From Sulfuricurvum sp. (lineage in GTDB: Bacteria > Campylobacterota > Campylobacteria > Campylobacterales > Sulfurimonadaceae), in assembly GCA_030696775.1 (NCBI GenBank), contig JAUYRN010000011.1, positions 1 through 57,840 of the forward strand: a stretch of DNA of 57,840 bases, in the 5' to 3' direction. Shown piece by piece: positions 28,041 through 37,522 of the stretch (position 1 is its first letter; each line of letters starts with the position of its first letter). The notes beneath the pieces are model-generated. The model was given only the letters and a program-made list of their open reading frames with translations. It was not told the DNA's origin and did not search any database. A program made the position numbers and the translations under genes.

Positions 28041-29684
28041 ATGTCAACAGCTCAATCGTCATCATTTTTTTCCCGTCTATCCATCAAACAAAAGATCAGT
28101 CTCATTGTTATACTCACCCAGCTCTTTGCTCTAGTTGCCATATCCATCGGTGTTATTGGGATGTTTCTTTCCAATACATCCATTCAAACCATACACACCC
28201 AAAGTCTCGTTCCCTTGCAGCAACTTAGAACTTGCAAAAACATTATCGACAAAGAGATCAGCAAAACAGCCATCGATATCTCAGAAGGAGTTGGAGATTT
28301 TGACAAAGCATCAAAAACAATCAAAATCTCACATGAGCATTTCAACACAACATGGGCATTGTATTCAAGTGCGAAATTGACCGAACAAGAATCAAAGAAC
28401 CTTCCCGAAATAAAAGAATCGATGGAGCGTGCGAGCCGCTCCATTACTCTTTTAGAAGAAAAAATTGCCGCTAAAGACCTCATGGGTGTCCTCGACCTCA
28501 TCCAAAGTGATTTTCCCTATAGCCTCGCTCCGGCAAATGAAAAAATCGACACCTTGATTGAACTGCAAATTGCCAATGCCGATCATCTTTACGCTCTCTC
28601 CCAAGCTAAATTCAAACAGACACTGATGTTAATCGCGATTACACTTCCTTTGGGAATGATTGTCGTTTTTTTTATTCTCAGAACAATCACTCGAGATTTG
28701 CTCAACAAAATTGCAAATATTACGCAGATTGCGCACCACCTCAGAGAAGGAAATTTACTTCATCGAATCGATTCCAATGGTAATGATGAACTGGCAACTG
28801 CTGCAAAGGACATGAATAACTCTTGTGAAGAACTTCAGAAAATAATATCCGATATTAAATATGCATCCGCCCACAATATGACATCCGCTGAGAAAATGAA
28901 CACCGTCTCCTCTACCATCAAAGAAAAACTTCAAACAAGCACCGCGCATGTTTCTCAAACACATTCCCACATTGTCACTTTACAAGAAATTGTTCTCAGT
29001 TCAACAACTGCAGCGCAAGACACAAATCATAAAATCGATGAAGCCAACACAAATCTTACTTCTGTAACCACTCAAATGTCCAATATTAATGGCAGTATTC
29101 AGTCCGTTGCCCTCACGCAGCAAACTCTCTCAAAAGAGTTAAATACCCTGGCATCTCAGGCTCAGAATGTCAAAGGTATTCTCGAGATCATTGGTGATAT
29201 TGCCGATCAAACCAATCTGCTCGCACTCAACGCAGCCATTGAAGCAGCCCGGGCAGGAGAGCATGGACGCGGGTTTGCCGTCGTTGCCGATGAAGTACGA
29301 AAACTTGCTGAACGCACTCAAGACAGCTTATCTCAGATCAATCGAACGATCAACACCATCGTGGATGCCATCACCGACAGCAGTCAAAAAATGGATAAAT
29401 CTACCACGTCAATCCTGAGCGTTTCTCATGATTCCAATCTCATCCAAAAAATCATTGCAACCTCTTCTTCTCTTATCTCTTTGGCAGCTTCGAGTGTTCA
29501 TCACTCCAACCAACAGCTTCAAAAATTAATGAGCGGAATGGACTTTATCGCATCCAATATCAACTCTCTCAATCTCATTACTTCTTCGAATGAAGAGAGC
29601 ATCCAGCAAATCACCAACGTTGCTATACAGCTCGACCAAAGCACCTCGGATATCAATCAAAAGCTGCAAAAGTTTAGGACTTAA
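28041..29684 (+). CDS. Methyl-accepting chemotaxis protein with a four-helix-bundle sensor
   Basis: 547 residues from the ATG at 28041 (AAGG at good spacing; a GTG lies 9 bases upstream). First helix about 18-42, a periplasmic helical sensor of about 150 residues without cache folds, second helix about 193-215, HAMP (about 216-270), then the signalling domain with the highly conserved hairpin tip ([19 protein letters not shown]). There is no C-terminal CheR-binding pentapeptide. It sends chemotaxis signals to CheA/CheW encoded elsewhere. Its 3' end overlaps the convergent arsC gene by 11 bases. Confidence 0.93.
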   Translation: MSTAQSSSFFSRLSIKQKISLIVILTQLFALVAISIGVIGMFLSNTSIQTIHTQSLVPLQQLRTCKNIIDKEISKTAIDISEGVGDFDKASKTIKISHEHFNTTWALYSSAKLTEQESKNLPEIKESMERASRSITLLEEKIAAKDLMGVLDLIQSDFPYSLAPANEKIDTLIELQIANADHLYALSQAKFKQTLMLIAITLPLGMIVVFFILRTITRDLLNKIANITQIAHHLREGNLLHRIDSNGNDELATAAKDMNNSCEELQKIISDIKYASAHNMTSAEKMNTVSSTIKEKLQTSTAHVSQTHSHIVTLQEIVLSSTTAAQDTNHKIDEANTNLTSVTTQMSNINGSIQSVALTQQTLSKELNTLASQAQNVKGILEIIGDIADQTNLLALNAAIEAARAGEHGRGFAVVADEVRKLAERTQDSLSQINRTINTIVDAITDSSQKMDKSTTSILSVSHDSNLIQKIIATSSSLISLAASSVHHSNQQLQKLMSGMDFIASNINSLNLITSSNEESIQQITNVAIQLDQSTSDINQKLQKFRT

Positions 29685-30024
29685 CTAAAAAGTCAATCAC
29701 TTTTTCAACTGGACGCCCAATCAGCGCTCGATTGTTTTCAATGAGAATTGGTCTTTCGATTAATTTAGGGTACTCCGCCAGCGCGTCGATAAGTTTTGCC
29801 TCCTCTGTTACTTCCGCAAGCCCTAACTCTTTATACAGATCTTCTTTTGTCCGCATAAGTTCCCGCGCCGATATTCCAAGCTTTTGTAAAAGCTCTGTGA
29901 TCTCTTCTCGCGAAGGTGTTGTTTCCAGATATTTAACTACTTCATAGGAAAGACCCTTCTCTTCGAGGAGTTTAAGGGCTTCACGCGATTTCGAACATTT
30001 TGGATTGTGCCAGATGGTTATCAT
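29674..30024 (-). CDS. arsC: Arsenate reductase, glutaredoxin-coupled ArsC family
   Basis: 116 residues from the ATG at 30024 (AGAGAG upstream); a longer frame adds 8 residues. The catalytic Cys is in [12 protein letters not shown]. The arginines of the ArsC active site are present in RTKEDLY, ERPILI and IGRP, and the YKELGL motif is intact. These proteins reduce arsenate with glutathione or glutaredoxin. No other ars gene is near, and it stands alone between a chemoreceptor and a TonB receptor. Spx and YffB relatives share the fold, but the RP/IGRP pattern favours ArsC. Confidence 0.9.
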   Translation of the reverse strand: MITIWHNPKCSKSREALKLLEEKGLSYEVVKYLETTPSREEITELLQKLGISARELMRTKEDLYKELGLAEVTEEAKLIDALAEYPKLIERPILIENNRALIGRPVEKVIDFLVKS

Positions 30025-30201
30025 GGTATCTCTCTTTTTTACCAACATTATAACGGCTCAATCGATTGGATAGTGCTAATAAAAATGCGCTACAGTCTTT
30101 AATTTTTAAAATATTAATCTTAACTTATTTTAATTACTTAACACTAATGTAACACTCTTTCTTCATAATCACACTCTTAATTCAAATTTTAAGGAAGAAT
30201 A

Positions 30202-32379
30202 ATGACAAAAACCAGTCGAATCTCTCATAGTATCCTTCTCTCTACACTTTTAGCCAGTTCGTGTATCGCGACTGAAAATCTAGGAATTATAGGTATCGAC
30301 TCGACAACCATCGATGATCGCTTTCATACCAGCAAAACAGAATCATCATCCACCGCTACCATTGATGGCAAAAAAGTCGATGAAGCCCATATCGAAAATC
30401 TTCAGCAAGTTCTCCAAGCAATTCCAGGCATTACAACTGAAATCAAAACAGGAGATACTCTCAAAATTCATATCAGAGGAGTTGAAAATCAACGCTATAT
30501 GGGTGAAAAACCCGGCGTTGCCATCGTCATCGACGGTCTTCCAGTTTTTGAACGCACTGGAGCAGTCAACATCGATCTCGATAATATCGCATCCATCAAA
30601 GTGATTAAAGGAGGAGCATCCTATCTGTTCGGTGATGATGCCCTCGCAGGAGCGGTCATCATCACCACGAAAAAAGGGGCTTCAAATAAATCTATGCTCG
30701 CTTCTGAGATTGGTAGTTTCGGCTATCAAAAACTTTTAGCTGAAACCTCCTTTGCCAATGACTCACTTAATGCTCGCCTTCAAGTAAGCGAGCGCAAAAG
30801 TGACGGCTACTGGAAAGATTCCCAGTACATGTCACGCTACGCCAATGGAAAATTACAGTATTACCTTGATGACACAAGTGATTTAACTTTTGGGCTAGAA
30901 GCGTCTCACCGTGAAAAAGATTCTCATGGAACGGTTGAGGGAATGTCCCAAGCGCTTACGGATCCTACAAGTATAGAGGGGCGTGATTACTCTCGAAAAT
31001 ACGATGTTGATTTACTCAAATTATTTTTAACGTATAGCAAAGATTTTGGCAATAATTCCAATCTCTTAATCAACGTCTACCAGTACGGTGATGATACTCA
31101 ATTTGTCAGTGCACCTCAAAAATACAGCTCTACGGGTGCCGTTGTGACTGATGATGATGCCTATACCACACTGAATGATTATCATCAAGTACAACGAGGG
31201 CTTAAAAGTGAATATCGCAGTGAAGGACAAAACTTAGCGTATCTCCTTGGAGCCGATATTCGCAACAATGTGTATGAAAATAAAACATCCTATCTTGTTG
31301 ATTTTCGTACCCGCCCTACCCCTCCAACATATTACGCTGGAACCATAACAAGTGACAATAAAACAATAGAAGAAGTTTATGCGCCCTATGCAGAAGTTAA
31401 AATTCCACTCAACGAAACTACTACGCTCACGCTAAATGGTCGGTACGATAACATTCGTCTCGATTACGACGATACTCTTCACGCGCTCTCACTTCAAAAA
31501 GATTTCGATGTTTACTCACACCGTGTAGGTCTTACGCATGCCCTAAACGATTCGACGACCCTTTTTATTAGCCGCTCGACAGGTTTTCGTGCCCCCTCTA
31601 TCGATCAGCTTTTCAACGGTACCATTACCCTCGACTCCAAAGTGCTTAACAACCCTGATCTTAAACCAGAAGAAGCCATCAATTATGATCTCGGAATTCG
31701 TGGAACAATACTAGCCATGGATAACACTCTGAGCTACGAAGCCACGCTCTTTTGGCTCGATCGTAAAGACTATATCATGTCCTCAGTCGGGCAATATACA
31801 GCCGCCACAACCACTAACCCTCAAAAATATGAAAACATTGGGGGAATGCGCAGTAAAGGGTTAGAGCTTTCACTTCAAAGCGACTCTAAAAAAACATTTT
31901 CATTTGATATGGCGTACACTTATCTCGATGCGTATTTTACTCAATACGATAATTTTTACCTCGGACTTGGCAGCCCTTATCTTCCAACCTATACGCAAGT
32001 GCACTACGATTTAACGGGTAATACGGTTCCAAGAACCTCCAAACACACGCTAAATTTGACAGGAAACTACAATATTACTTCTTCAACTCTTTTATCAGCA
32101 GAATTTACTGCAAAATCAAGCTACTACGCTGATGAACTCAATCAGCTCCAAATGCCGGGATATGAAGTTGTCAATCTCCTCGCTAAACACACCGAAAAAT
32201 GGGGAAATACAACGTTTGATGTATTCGTTCGTATCGACAATGTCTTTGATAAATTCTACTTCAACACCGCTCGCAGCAGTGGAGATCGCGATTACAACAG
32301 AATTTATAATGAAGAAGACCTTTCCCTTACCGTCAATCCGGGTCGAGTCTATACGGCTGGACTTTCCATCAAATTTTAA
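30202..32379 (+). CDS. TonB-dependent outer-membrane receptor
   Basis: 725 residues with a signal peptide (about 1-23). The plug domain (about 45-165) has VDEAHIENLQQVLQ, IHIRGVE, GVAIVIDGLPV and the IKVIKGGASYLFG motif. A 22-strand barrel follows, ending in a terminal Phe. AAGGAAG precedes the ATG. It opens an operon: the next gene starts 9 bases after its stop and the operon ends with its own tonB. The ligand is not visible. The cargo is inferred to be a metal or metal chelate, because the following genes encode a His-rich protein and an electron-transfer polyferredoxin. I could not make out a convincing Fur box in the 177-base gap upstream. Confidence 0.93.
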   Translation: MTKTSRISHSILLSTLLASSCIATENLGIIGIDSTTIDDRFHTSKTESSSTATIDGKKVDEAHIENLQQVLQAIPGITTEIKTGDTLKIHIRGVENQRYMGEKPGVAIVIDGLPVFERTGAVNIDLDNIASIKVIKGGASYLFGDDALAGAVIITTKKGASNKSMLASEIGSFGYQKLLAETSFANDSLNARLQVSERKSDGYWKDSQYMSRYANGKLQYYLDDTSDLTFGLEASHREKDSHGTVEGMSQALTDPTSIEGRDYSRKYDVDLLKLFLTYSKDFGNNSNLLINVYQYGDDTQFVSAPQKYSSTGAVVTDDDAYTTLNDYHQVQRGLKSEYRSEGQNLAYLLGADIRNNVYENKTSYLVDFRTRPTPPTYYAGTITSDNKTIEEVYAPYAEVKIPLNETTTLTLNGRYDNIRLDYDDTLHALSLQKDFDVYSHRVGLTHALNDSTTLFISRSTGFRAPSIDQLFNGTITLDSKVLNNPDLKPEEAINYDLGIRGTILAMDNTLSYEATLFWLDRKDYIMSSVGQYTAATTTNPQKYENIGGMRSKGLELSLQSDSKKTFSFDMAYTYLDAYFTQYDNFYLGLGSPYLPTYTQVHYDLTGNTVPRTSKHTLNLTGNYNITSSTLLSAEFTAKSSYYADELNQLQMPGYEVVNLLAKHTEKWGNTTFDVFVRIDNVFDKFYFNTARSSGDRDYNRIYNEEDLSLTVNPGRVYTAGLSIKF

Positions 32380-32388
32380 GGAGATACA

Positions 32389-33207
32389 ATGAACAAAACT
32401 ATTTTAACACTCCTTGTCGCAGCTACCCTTTGGGGGTACGGTGATGGAGAAATGTATTGGGCTCCACACGGATGCGATGAAGGAACAGTCACGGCATCCA
32501 AACACGGCGGGCACGGCAAGGGAGAAAGTGCAATGTTTGCGCTTATGAACATGAAAGAAAACACTTCTACCCATCTTATTCTCCCTGATCTTTCCAAACA
32601 ACCACTCACGTTTAAACTCAACACCGTAATGCTCCCAAAACCTAAAATGGGTGGATATTATGCCATGGTAGCAGAAGGAAACAACACGGATGGTGTATAC
32701 AGTGCTATCCGTTATCTATCCCTGCAAGGTCGCCCAAGTAAAGTATCTCCAACAAAACTCACGTCCCTGCCCAAAGTAGCGTTAGAAATCGTCCCAACTC
32801 CGCTACACCGTGAGCATGACCGCTATACCGCTTCAAAATCCTACACCTTTATCCTTAGCTTTATGAACAAACCGCTGAATAATACAATGGTTACACTAGA
32901 AACCTTCAACACTCCTGCTCAATCATACACAACGAATGATAAGGGAGTTTTTACTATCACCCTTCCCGATGATTTTAAAAATGTTCAGATAGGGCGTAGC
33001 GAAAACAAACCTTCAGAATTTCTCCTTAGCGCACAACACCGCGATGGTGCAATTCTTTTTAAAAGCACCTTGTCTATGCCCTATTCTCTGAACCCTAACG
33101 ACTACTGGCAATCTCAGAGCTACGGAGCAGGTGCTATCTTTATCGGTTTCTTAGTGGGATTATTCTTCTATCGCCGACATAAAAACCAAGGAGTTTCCCG
33201 TGGATAA
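32389..33207 (+). CDS. His-rich periplasmic protein with C-terminal membrane anchor (DUF4198-like)
   Basis: 272 residues. Signal peptide about 1-17. Near the mature N-terminus a His/Gly cluster (APHGCDEG, KHGGHGKGE) could bind metal. The middle has Ig-like strands and a carboxypeptidase-regulatory-like pattern (TNDKGVFTITLP) as in DUF4198 proteins, some of which serve nickel or cobalt uptake. A helix at about 244-262 followed by RRHKN anchors it with the body in the periplasm. Strong AAGGAG before the ATG. It overlaps the polyferredoxin start by 8 bases. Metal handling is inferred. Confidence 0.78.
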   Translation: MNKTILTLLVAATLWGYGDGEMYWAPHGCDEGTVTASKHGGHGKGESAMFALMNMKENTSTHLILPDLSKQPLTFKLNTVMLPKPKMGGYYAMVAEGNNTDGVYSAIRYLSLQGRPSKVSPTKLTSLPKVALEIVPTPLHREHDRYTASKSYTFILSFMNKPLNNTMVTLETFNTPAQSYTTNDKGVFTITLPDDFKNVQIGRSENKPSEFLLSAQHRDGAILFKSTLSMPYSLNPNDYWQSQSYGAGAIFIGFLVGLFFYRRHKNQGVSRG

Positions 33208-34201
33208 ACTACTCACAGTTACAGCACTACGACGCGTGATTCAACTCACTGCTTTTGTTTTTTTCGTCTACGGTGCAACAATTTTCGCAACCTTTTATAC
33301 AAACGATAAACTCACCCAAAACTTACCAGCACTCTCATGTGCCTATGATATGAAAGGTGGTGATTTTTGTGCTTTGATCCCATTACAGCACCAGATGGAT
33401 CACCGCGTATCGGGGATCTTTACTCAAAATGCAAAAGTGATGGAAGCATTAATTGGAACCCTTATCACATTGGGAACATTTGCCATTCTCATCCTTCTCC
33501 TCAACAAAGCATTTTGCGGATGGCTCTGTCCTCTCGGTTTTTTTCAAGAAACGATCAGCATGATAGGAACCAAACTGGGTATCACTCAGATGGGGAGTTT
33601 TTCTCGGGAAACAATCAACAAAATTCGTCCAATCAAATGGTTTATTTTCCTCTTTTTAGTCCTTATTCTTCCTCTTTTGACGGGTATCGGCTTTCTTGGG
33701 CACGAATGGGGTAATCCATTTTGCTCTATCTGTCCCAGCCGTATCATGACGACAACTATGACCGGAGACATGTCACAAGTGTATATCTCTCAAGCAAATT
33801 GGGGCTATTTTGCTCTTTCCCTCATCGCTGATTTGCTGTTTGGTTTGATGGTCGCTCTTGCCTTGTTTGTCCGTCAACCGTTTTGCCGTATCTGCCCGAT
33901 GCTGCCAATGCAGACATTGTTCAAAAAAATCGGACTTTTACGCCTCGTTAAAAATGGAAATTCTCATTGTGATACATGTTCAAGTTGTGTCAAAGCATGC
34001 CCCATGGATATTTACGAGATCCAAAACCAAGCCGAAAATAAAAATATCACGCACACAGACTGTACCCTCTGCGGTCGATGCGTTGAATTCTGTCCTCATG
34101 ATGGAGTAATGAACTTCAAATACGGTCCCTTTACGATTCTCTCTTCGTCTAAAGAGTCATTTAAAAAACGAACCAAAATTGATAAATGGTGGAAAGGGTA
34201 A
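33200..34201 (+). CDS. Membrane polyferredoxin (NapH/CcoG-like)
   Basis: 333 residues starting at GTG 33200, which has AAGGAG at ideal spacing inside the end of the previous gene. Four or five helices carry two cytoplasm-side Cys motifs of the NapH type (FCGWLCPLG and FCRICPMLP). The C-terminal part has two 4Fe-4S ferredoxin motifs (CDTCSSCVKACP and CTLCGRCVEFCP). Such proteins pass electrons from cytosol or quinol to periplasmic partners, as NapH does to Nap and FtrD-type proteins do in iron uptake. No nap or nos gene is nearby, so a reductive role in the uptake system around it is the best guess. Confidence 0.9.
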   Translation: MDKLLTVTALRRVIQLTAFVFFVYGATIFATFYTNDKLTQNLPALSCAYDMKGGDFCALIPLQHQMDHRVSGIFTQNAKVMEALIGTLITLGTFAILILLLNKAFCGWLCPLGFFQETISMIGTKLGITQMGSFSRETINKIRPIKWFIFLFLVLILPLLTGIGFLGHEWGNPFCSICPSRIMTTTMTGDMSQVYISQANWGYFALSLIADLLFGLMVALALFVRQPFCRICPMLPMQTLFKKIGLLRLVKNGNSHCDTCSSCVKACPMDIYEIQNQAENKNITHTDCTLCGRCVEFCPHDGVMNFKYGPFTILSSSKESFKKRTKIDKWWKG

Positions 34202-34205
34202 ATCA

Positions 34206-34853
34206 ATGGAAGCAATGACACTCTTTTCACTCTTTATAGTCGCTCTCTCGTATGGAGCGACTGCTTGTATGCTTACTTGTATGCCGTTGCTTTCACCAAT
34301 TCTTTTAGCCAATAGCGCAACTCGACAACAAAGTCTCCGCGTATTACTTCCCATTAGTTTGGGACGCATCAGCGGCTACATTTTTCTCTCCCTCATCGCC
34401 TATCTCGGGGCAACCATGATTAAAACACTTATCAGCGATACCGAGTTGATTGGGTATCTCCTCGGCAGTGTTACACTGATCCTCGCCGGACGTTTGTGGT
34501 TTTCGCTGAGAGTTTCCGCATCTTGCTGCAGTTCTTCACTCAATACCCCGCAGGGGAACATGGCACTATTTATGACCGGAATGTTCCTCTCCATGTCTAT
34601 TTGCGCACCCGTTATCACCATGATGACACTCAGCGCCACTAGCACTTCTATCGGGTGGGCAATAGCTTATGGCTTAGCTTTCGGGTTAGGTGCAACACTG
34701 TTGTGGTTTCTTTTTTTCTCTATTGTCCTCACTGCAATTCTCAAAGAGAGCCTCTCCCACCTCTCAAACTATCGCAATATTCTCCAACACGCGGCACCGC
34801 TGATCCTCGCAGGGGTTGGCATCGCAATTTTTAACGGATGGATACACCTATGA
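34206..34853 (+). CDS. DsbD/TauE-like polytopic membrane protein
   Basis: 215 residues from the ATG at 34206, with GAAAGGG upstream; a longer frame from 34179 would overlap the polyferredoxin. Six helices. The first has a Cys pair (TACMLTCMP) and helix 3 is preceded by a SASCCSSS cluster. The pattern fits the DsbD_2/SafE-like family (relatives of CcdA), which move reducing power or small molecules across the membrane. Together with the polyferredoxin this suggests delivery of electrons to the periplasm. Its stop overlaps the tonB-like ATG as ATGA. Confidence 0.8.
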   Translation: MEAMTLFSLFIVALSYGATACMLTCMPLLSPILLANSATRQQSLRVLLPISLGRISGYIFLSLIAYLGATMIKTLISDTELIGYLLGSVTLILAGRLWFSLRVSASCCSSSLNTPQGNMALFMTGMFLSMSICAPVITMMTLSATSTSIGWAIAYGLAFGLGATLLWFLFFSIVLTAILKESLSHLSNYRNILQHAAPLILAGVGIAIFNGWIHL

Positions 34854-35554
34854 ATACCTCCAAACAAGCATTTGCGCTGTCATTAACCTTTCACTCTCTT
34901 ATGGCATTAACCGCACTATGGATACTGACCGGCATCCATTCGCAAACGACATCATTTGCCGTCCCAATCAAGCATATCACGATTGTCTCCTTGTCTCAAC
35001 TCTCCAAAATTGTATCCCCTCCTACCGAACTTGCTCAGCCTCTAAACCAGACACCCACACCTGAAATACCCAAACAAAAAATAGCCGAACCTATTCCAAA
35101 TGAAGCACCTCATCCTCTCACCACTGCTCCCCGAGTCCCGTCTATAGCGGTTCCAGTAGCAGAAGCGGCAGTCCCCACCGTTATCAATACAAAACCAAAT
35201 GTCTCAATTGCCACGGCTCAAACACCTGCTCAAAGTCCTCTCAAAGCAACACGAAAAGTCGATATCAGTGCTGAAAAACAGTCTTTTCTTACTTATTTAC
35301 GAACCACAATTCAACAAAATCTCCACTATCCTTCAGCCGCTCGTCGTAGAGGGATAGAAGGCGAAGTAAACGTTCGGTTCACCCTTGAGAATGGAGGTGT
35401 CATCCGTAATATAGCTATTTTCGAAGGAGAAAAAATTTTTCACGAAGAAGCCAAACGCGCAATTGTCTCAGCATCAGGCATTAAAATCCCAGAAGCGTTA
35501 TCCGGTACTTTTCCTACCGATATGCAATTGACGCTAGCATTCAAGCTCGATTAA
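34850..35554 (+). CDS. tonB: TonB energy transducer
   Basis: 234 residues from the ATG at 34850 that overlaps the preceding stop; an ATG 12 bases upstream is possible. An N-terminal anchor (about 10-30) is followed by a Pro-rich spacer (about 55-130, with TPTPEIP and EPIP) and a TonB C-terminal domain (about 150-234) with YPSAARRRGIEGEVNVRF and a final LAFKLD strand. It energises the receptor encoded first in this operon. ExbB and ExbD are not encoded here, so it must use a pair from elsewhere. A dedicated tonB means a self-contained uptake unit. Confidence 0.92.
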   Translation: MNTSKQAFALSLTFHSLMALTALWILTGIHSQTTSFAVPIKHITIVSLSQLSKIVSPPTELAQPLNQTPTPEIPKQKIAEPIPNEAPHPLTTAPRVPSIAVPVAEAAVPTVINTKPNVSIATAQTPAQSPLKATRKVDISAEKQSFLTYLRTTIQQNLHYPSAARRRGIEGEVNVRFTLENGGVIRNIAIFEGEKIFHEEAKRAIVSASGIKIPEALSGTFPTDMQLTLAFKLD

Positions 35555-35635
35555 AATAATATACCATTTAATTATTTTAATTATAATAGTGATGTATTCT
35601 ATTGAAGTAATATCTTGTAAAATTGGAGAAACAAA

Positions 35636-36019
35636 ATGTCAAAAAAATTACTCTTGAAAATAGGTGCATTGATTGCACTTACGATAACGGTCCCCCAAAG
35701 TTTTGCACAAGCAAATGGCGAATCTATTTTTGATCAAAAATGTGCCATGTGCCATTTAAAACAAAGACCCTCAGCCGATGAGATGAAAAATATGATTGCG
35801 CCCCCGATGATGGGTGTTATGCGTCACGTCAAACAAGTAAAAACAAACCGCACTGAAGCAATAGCATTTATCGCCGACTATCTTTTTGCTCCGTCCCAAA
35901 AAAGTGCAGTTTGTCTTCCTCAGTCGATTGCAAGATTTGGCGTCATGCCCTCACAAAAAGATAATCTTACAAAAGAAGAGGCTCAAACGGTCGCAGCCTA
36001 TATTTACGATACTTTTTGA
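35636..36019 (+). CDS. Small secreted monohaem cytochrome c
   Basis: 127 residues. Signal peptide about 1-24, one haem site CAMCH (Cys36, Cys39, His40), and Met residues in APPMMGVM and FGVMPS that could give the sixth ligand. AATTGGAG precedes the ATG. It lies 81 bases after tonB in the same direction, so it may be the periplasmic electron partner of the polyferredoxin operon or a separate unit. Confidence 0.9.
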   Translation: MSKKLLLKIGALIALTITVPQSFAQANGESIFDQKCAMCHLKQRPSADEMKNMIAPPMMGVMRHVKQVKTNRTEAIAFIADYLFAPSQKSAVCLPQSIARFGVMPSQKDNLTKEEAQTVAAYIYDTF

Positions 36020-36076
36020 GCAAATTTTAATCCTTAAATGATGTGAAACTAAAAATTTACCTAAGATGCACTGTGG

Positions 36077-36082
36077 TATAAT
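36077..36082 (+). promoter_or_regulatory. -10 element of the leuC promoter
   Basis: TATAAT at 36077-36082 inside GTGGTATAATCGCG is a consensus sigma-70 -10 box, 35 bases before the leuC ATG. No clear -35 box is seen, as is common in Campylobacterota. A Shine-Dalgarno AAAAGG at 36104-36109 decides the leuC start. Confidence 0.65.
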
Positions 36083-36117
36083 CGCGCCATTATTTAGAAC
36101 CCTAAAAGGTAACTCTT

Positions 36118-37386
36118 ATGCACCAAACCATTACAGAAAAAATATTCTCTCAACACGTTGGAAAAGCTGTGTATGCAGGTGAAATCATCCGCTGTCCTAT
36201 CGATATGGTCATCGGAAACGATATTACCACTCCTATATCTATCAAAGCTTTTGAAGATTCAGGCGCGACAGAACTTGCCAATCCTGAGGGTTTCTCGCTT
36301 GTTTTAGACCATTTTATCCCTGCAAAAGACATCGCTTCTGCAAATCAAGCCCGCATCAGCCGTGATTTCGCTAAAAAATATCAACTCAAATACTTTTTTG
36401 ATGAAAAAGACATGGGGATCGAACACGCATTGCTTCCGGAAAAAGGTCTCATCGTTCCGGGTGATGTCATTATCGGTGCAGATTCTCACACGTGTACTCA
36501 CGGTGCGCTTGGAGCTTTCTCTACTGGAATGGGGTCAACTGACTTGGCCTTTGCTATGATTACTGGAGGAAACTGGTTTAAAGTTCCTGAAAGTATCAAA
36601 GTTGTCCTCAGCGGAAAACCGGGTAAATACACCACTGGTAAAGACATTATCTTAGAAATTATCCGCCTGATCGGTGTTGATGGCGCCCTTTATCGTACTT
36701 TAGAATTCACCGGAAGCACAATCCAATATCTCAACATGGATGATCGTTTCAGCATGTGTAACATGGCAATCGAAGCGGGTGCAAAAAGCGGTATTGTTGC
36801 GTATGATGAAGTGACTGCCCAGTTCCTCGCCGATAAACCGTTGGCGCGCAAACCGCAACTTCATTACTCCGATGAAGACGCGACCTACGTTCAAATTCTT
36901 GAAATCGATGTCGGTAACCTTGAACCTGTCATCGCTTATCCATTTTTGCCTTCCAATGGACACAGCCTCTCTCAGGCCGTAAGTGATGCTATCAAAATTG
37001 ACCAAGCATTTATCGGCAGCTGCACCAACGGTCGATTAGGAGATCTTAAAATCGCCGCTGAAATTCTCAAAGGCAAGCGCGTCCATCCGGATGTTCGCCT
37101 CATCGTCACACCGGCGACACAACGTATCGCACGAGAAGCTACCAAAGCGGGATACATGGACATCATCATCGATGCAGGCGGGGTTGTTTCCAATCCAACC
37201 TGTGGCGCATGCTTAGGTGGCTATATGGGAATCTTGGGCGATAACGAAGTCGCTGTTGCGACCACTAACCGTAACTTCGTCGGACGCATGGGCTCACGCT
37301 CATCGAAAGTCTATCTCGCCAACTCAGCGGTTGCCGCTGCTTCAGCGATTACAGGATACATAACTGACCCTGAAACGATAAAATAA
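36118..37386 (+). CDS. leuC: 3-isopropylmalate dehydratase large subunit
   Basis: 422 residues, the short form shared by LeuC2 and homoaconitase relatives. It isomerises 2- and 3-isopropylmalate in leucine synthesis. Aconitase-family signatures are clear: GADSHTCTHGALGAFSTGMG, FIGSCTNGRL and TCGACLGGYMG, whose three Cys bind the 4Fe-4S cluster. The catalytic small subunit LeuD is not next to it, and the flanking genes are a cytochrome c and a gamma-glutamylcyclotransferase fusion. Its own promoter (TATAAT at 36077) fits a single-gene unit. Homoaconitate or methylmalate substrates are possible relatives, but LeuC is most likely. Confidence 0.92.
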   Translation: MHQTITEKIFSQHVGKAVYAGEIIRCPIDMVIGNDITTPISIKAFEDSGATELANPEGFSLVLDHFIPAKDIASANQARISRDFAKKYQLKYFFDEKDMGIEHALLPEKGLIVPGDVIIGADSHTCTHGALGAFSTGMGSTDLAFAMITGGNWFKVPESIKVVLSGKPGKYTTGKDIILEIIRLIGVDGALYRTLEFTGSTIQYLNMDDRFSMCNMAIEAGAKSGIVAYDEVTAQFLADKPLARKPQLHYSDEDATYVQILEIDVGNLEPVIAYPFLPSNGHSLSQAVSDAIKIDQAFIGSCTNGRLGDLKIAAEILKGKRVHPDVRLIVTPATQRIAREATKAGYMDIIIDAGGVVSNPTCGACLGGYMGILGDNEVAVATTNRNFVGRMGSRSSKVYLANSAVAAASAITGYITDPETIK

Positions 37387-37522
37387 CCTCTTTTTACGGG
37401 GTTATACACCTGTATCGCAAGCTTTCTGTGTCCCTTTATCAAATCCCCATTTAAATCACTACACATTTTTAGTATTCTCTTAATATACTGCTTTTAACTA
37501 TACACCTCATCAAAGGGCTCGG

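Noticed and set aside
30025-30201. Possible Fur box upstream of the TonB receptor
   Set aside because: The region is simply AT-rich; I could not find a convincing GATAATnATnATTATC-like match.
37387-37522. leuD or other leucine gene after leuC
   Set aside because: The gap has no coding frame, only a weak AACC/GGTT hairpin; the next gene is the GGCT fusion.
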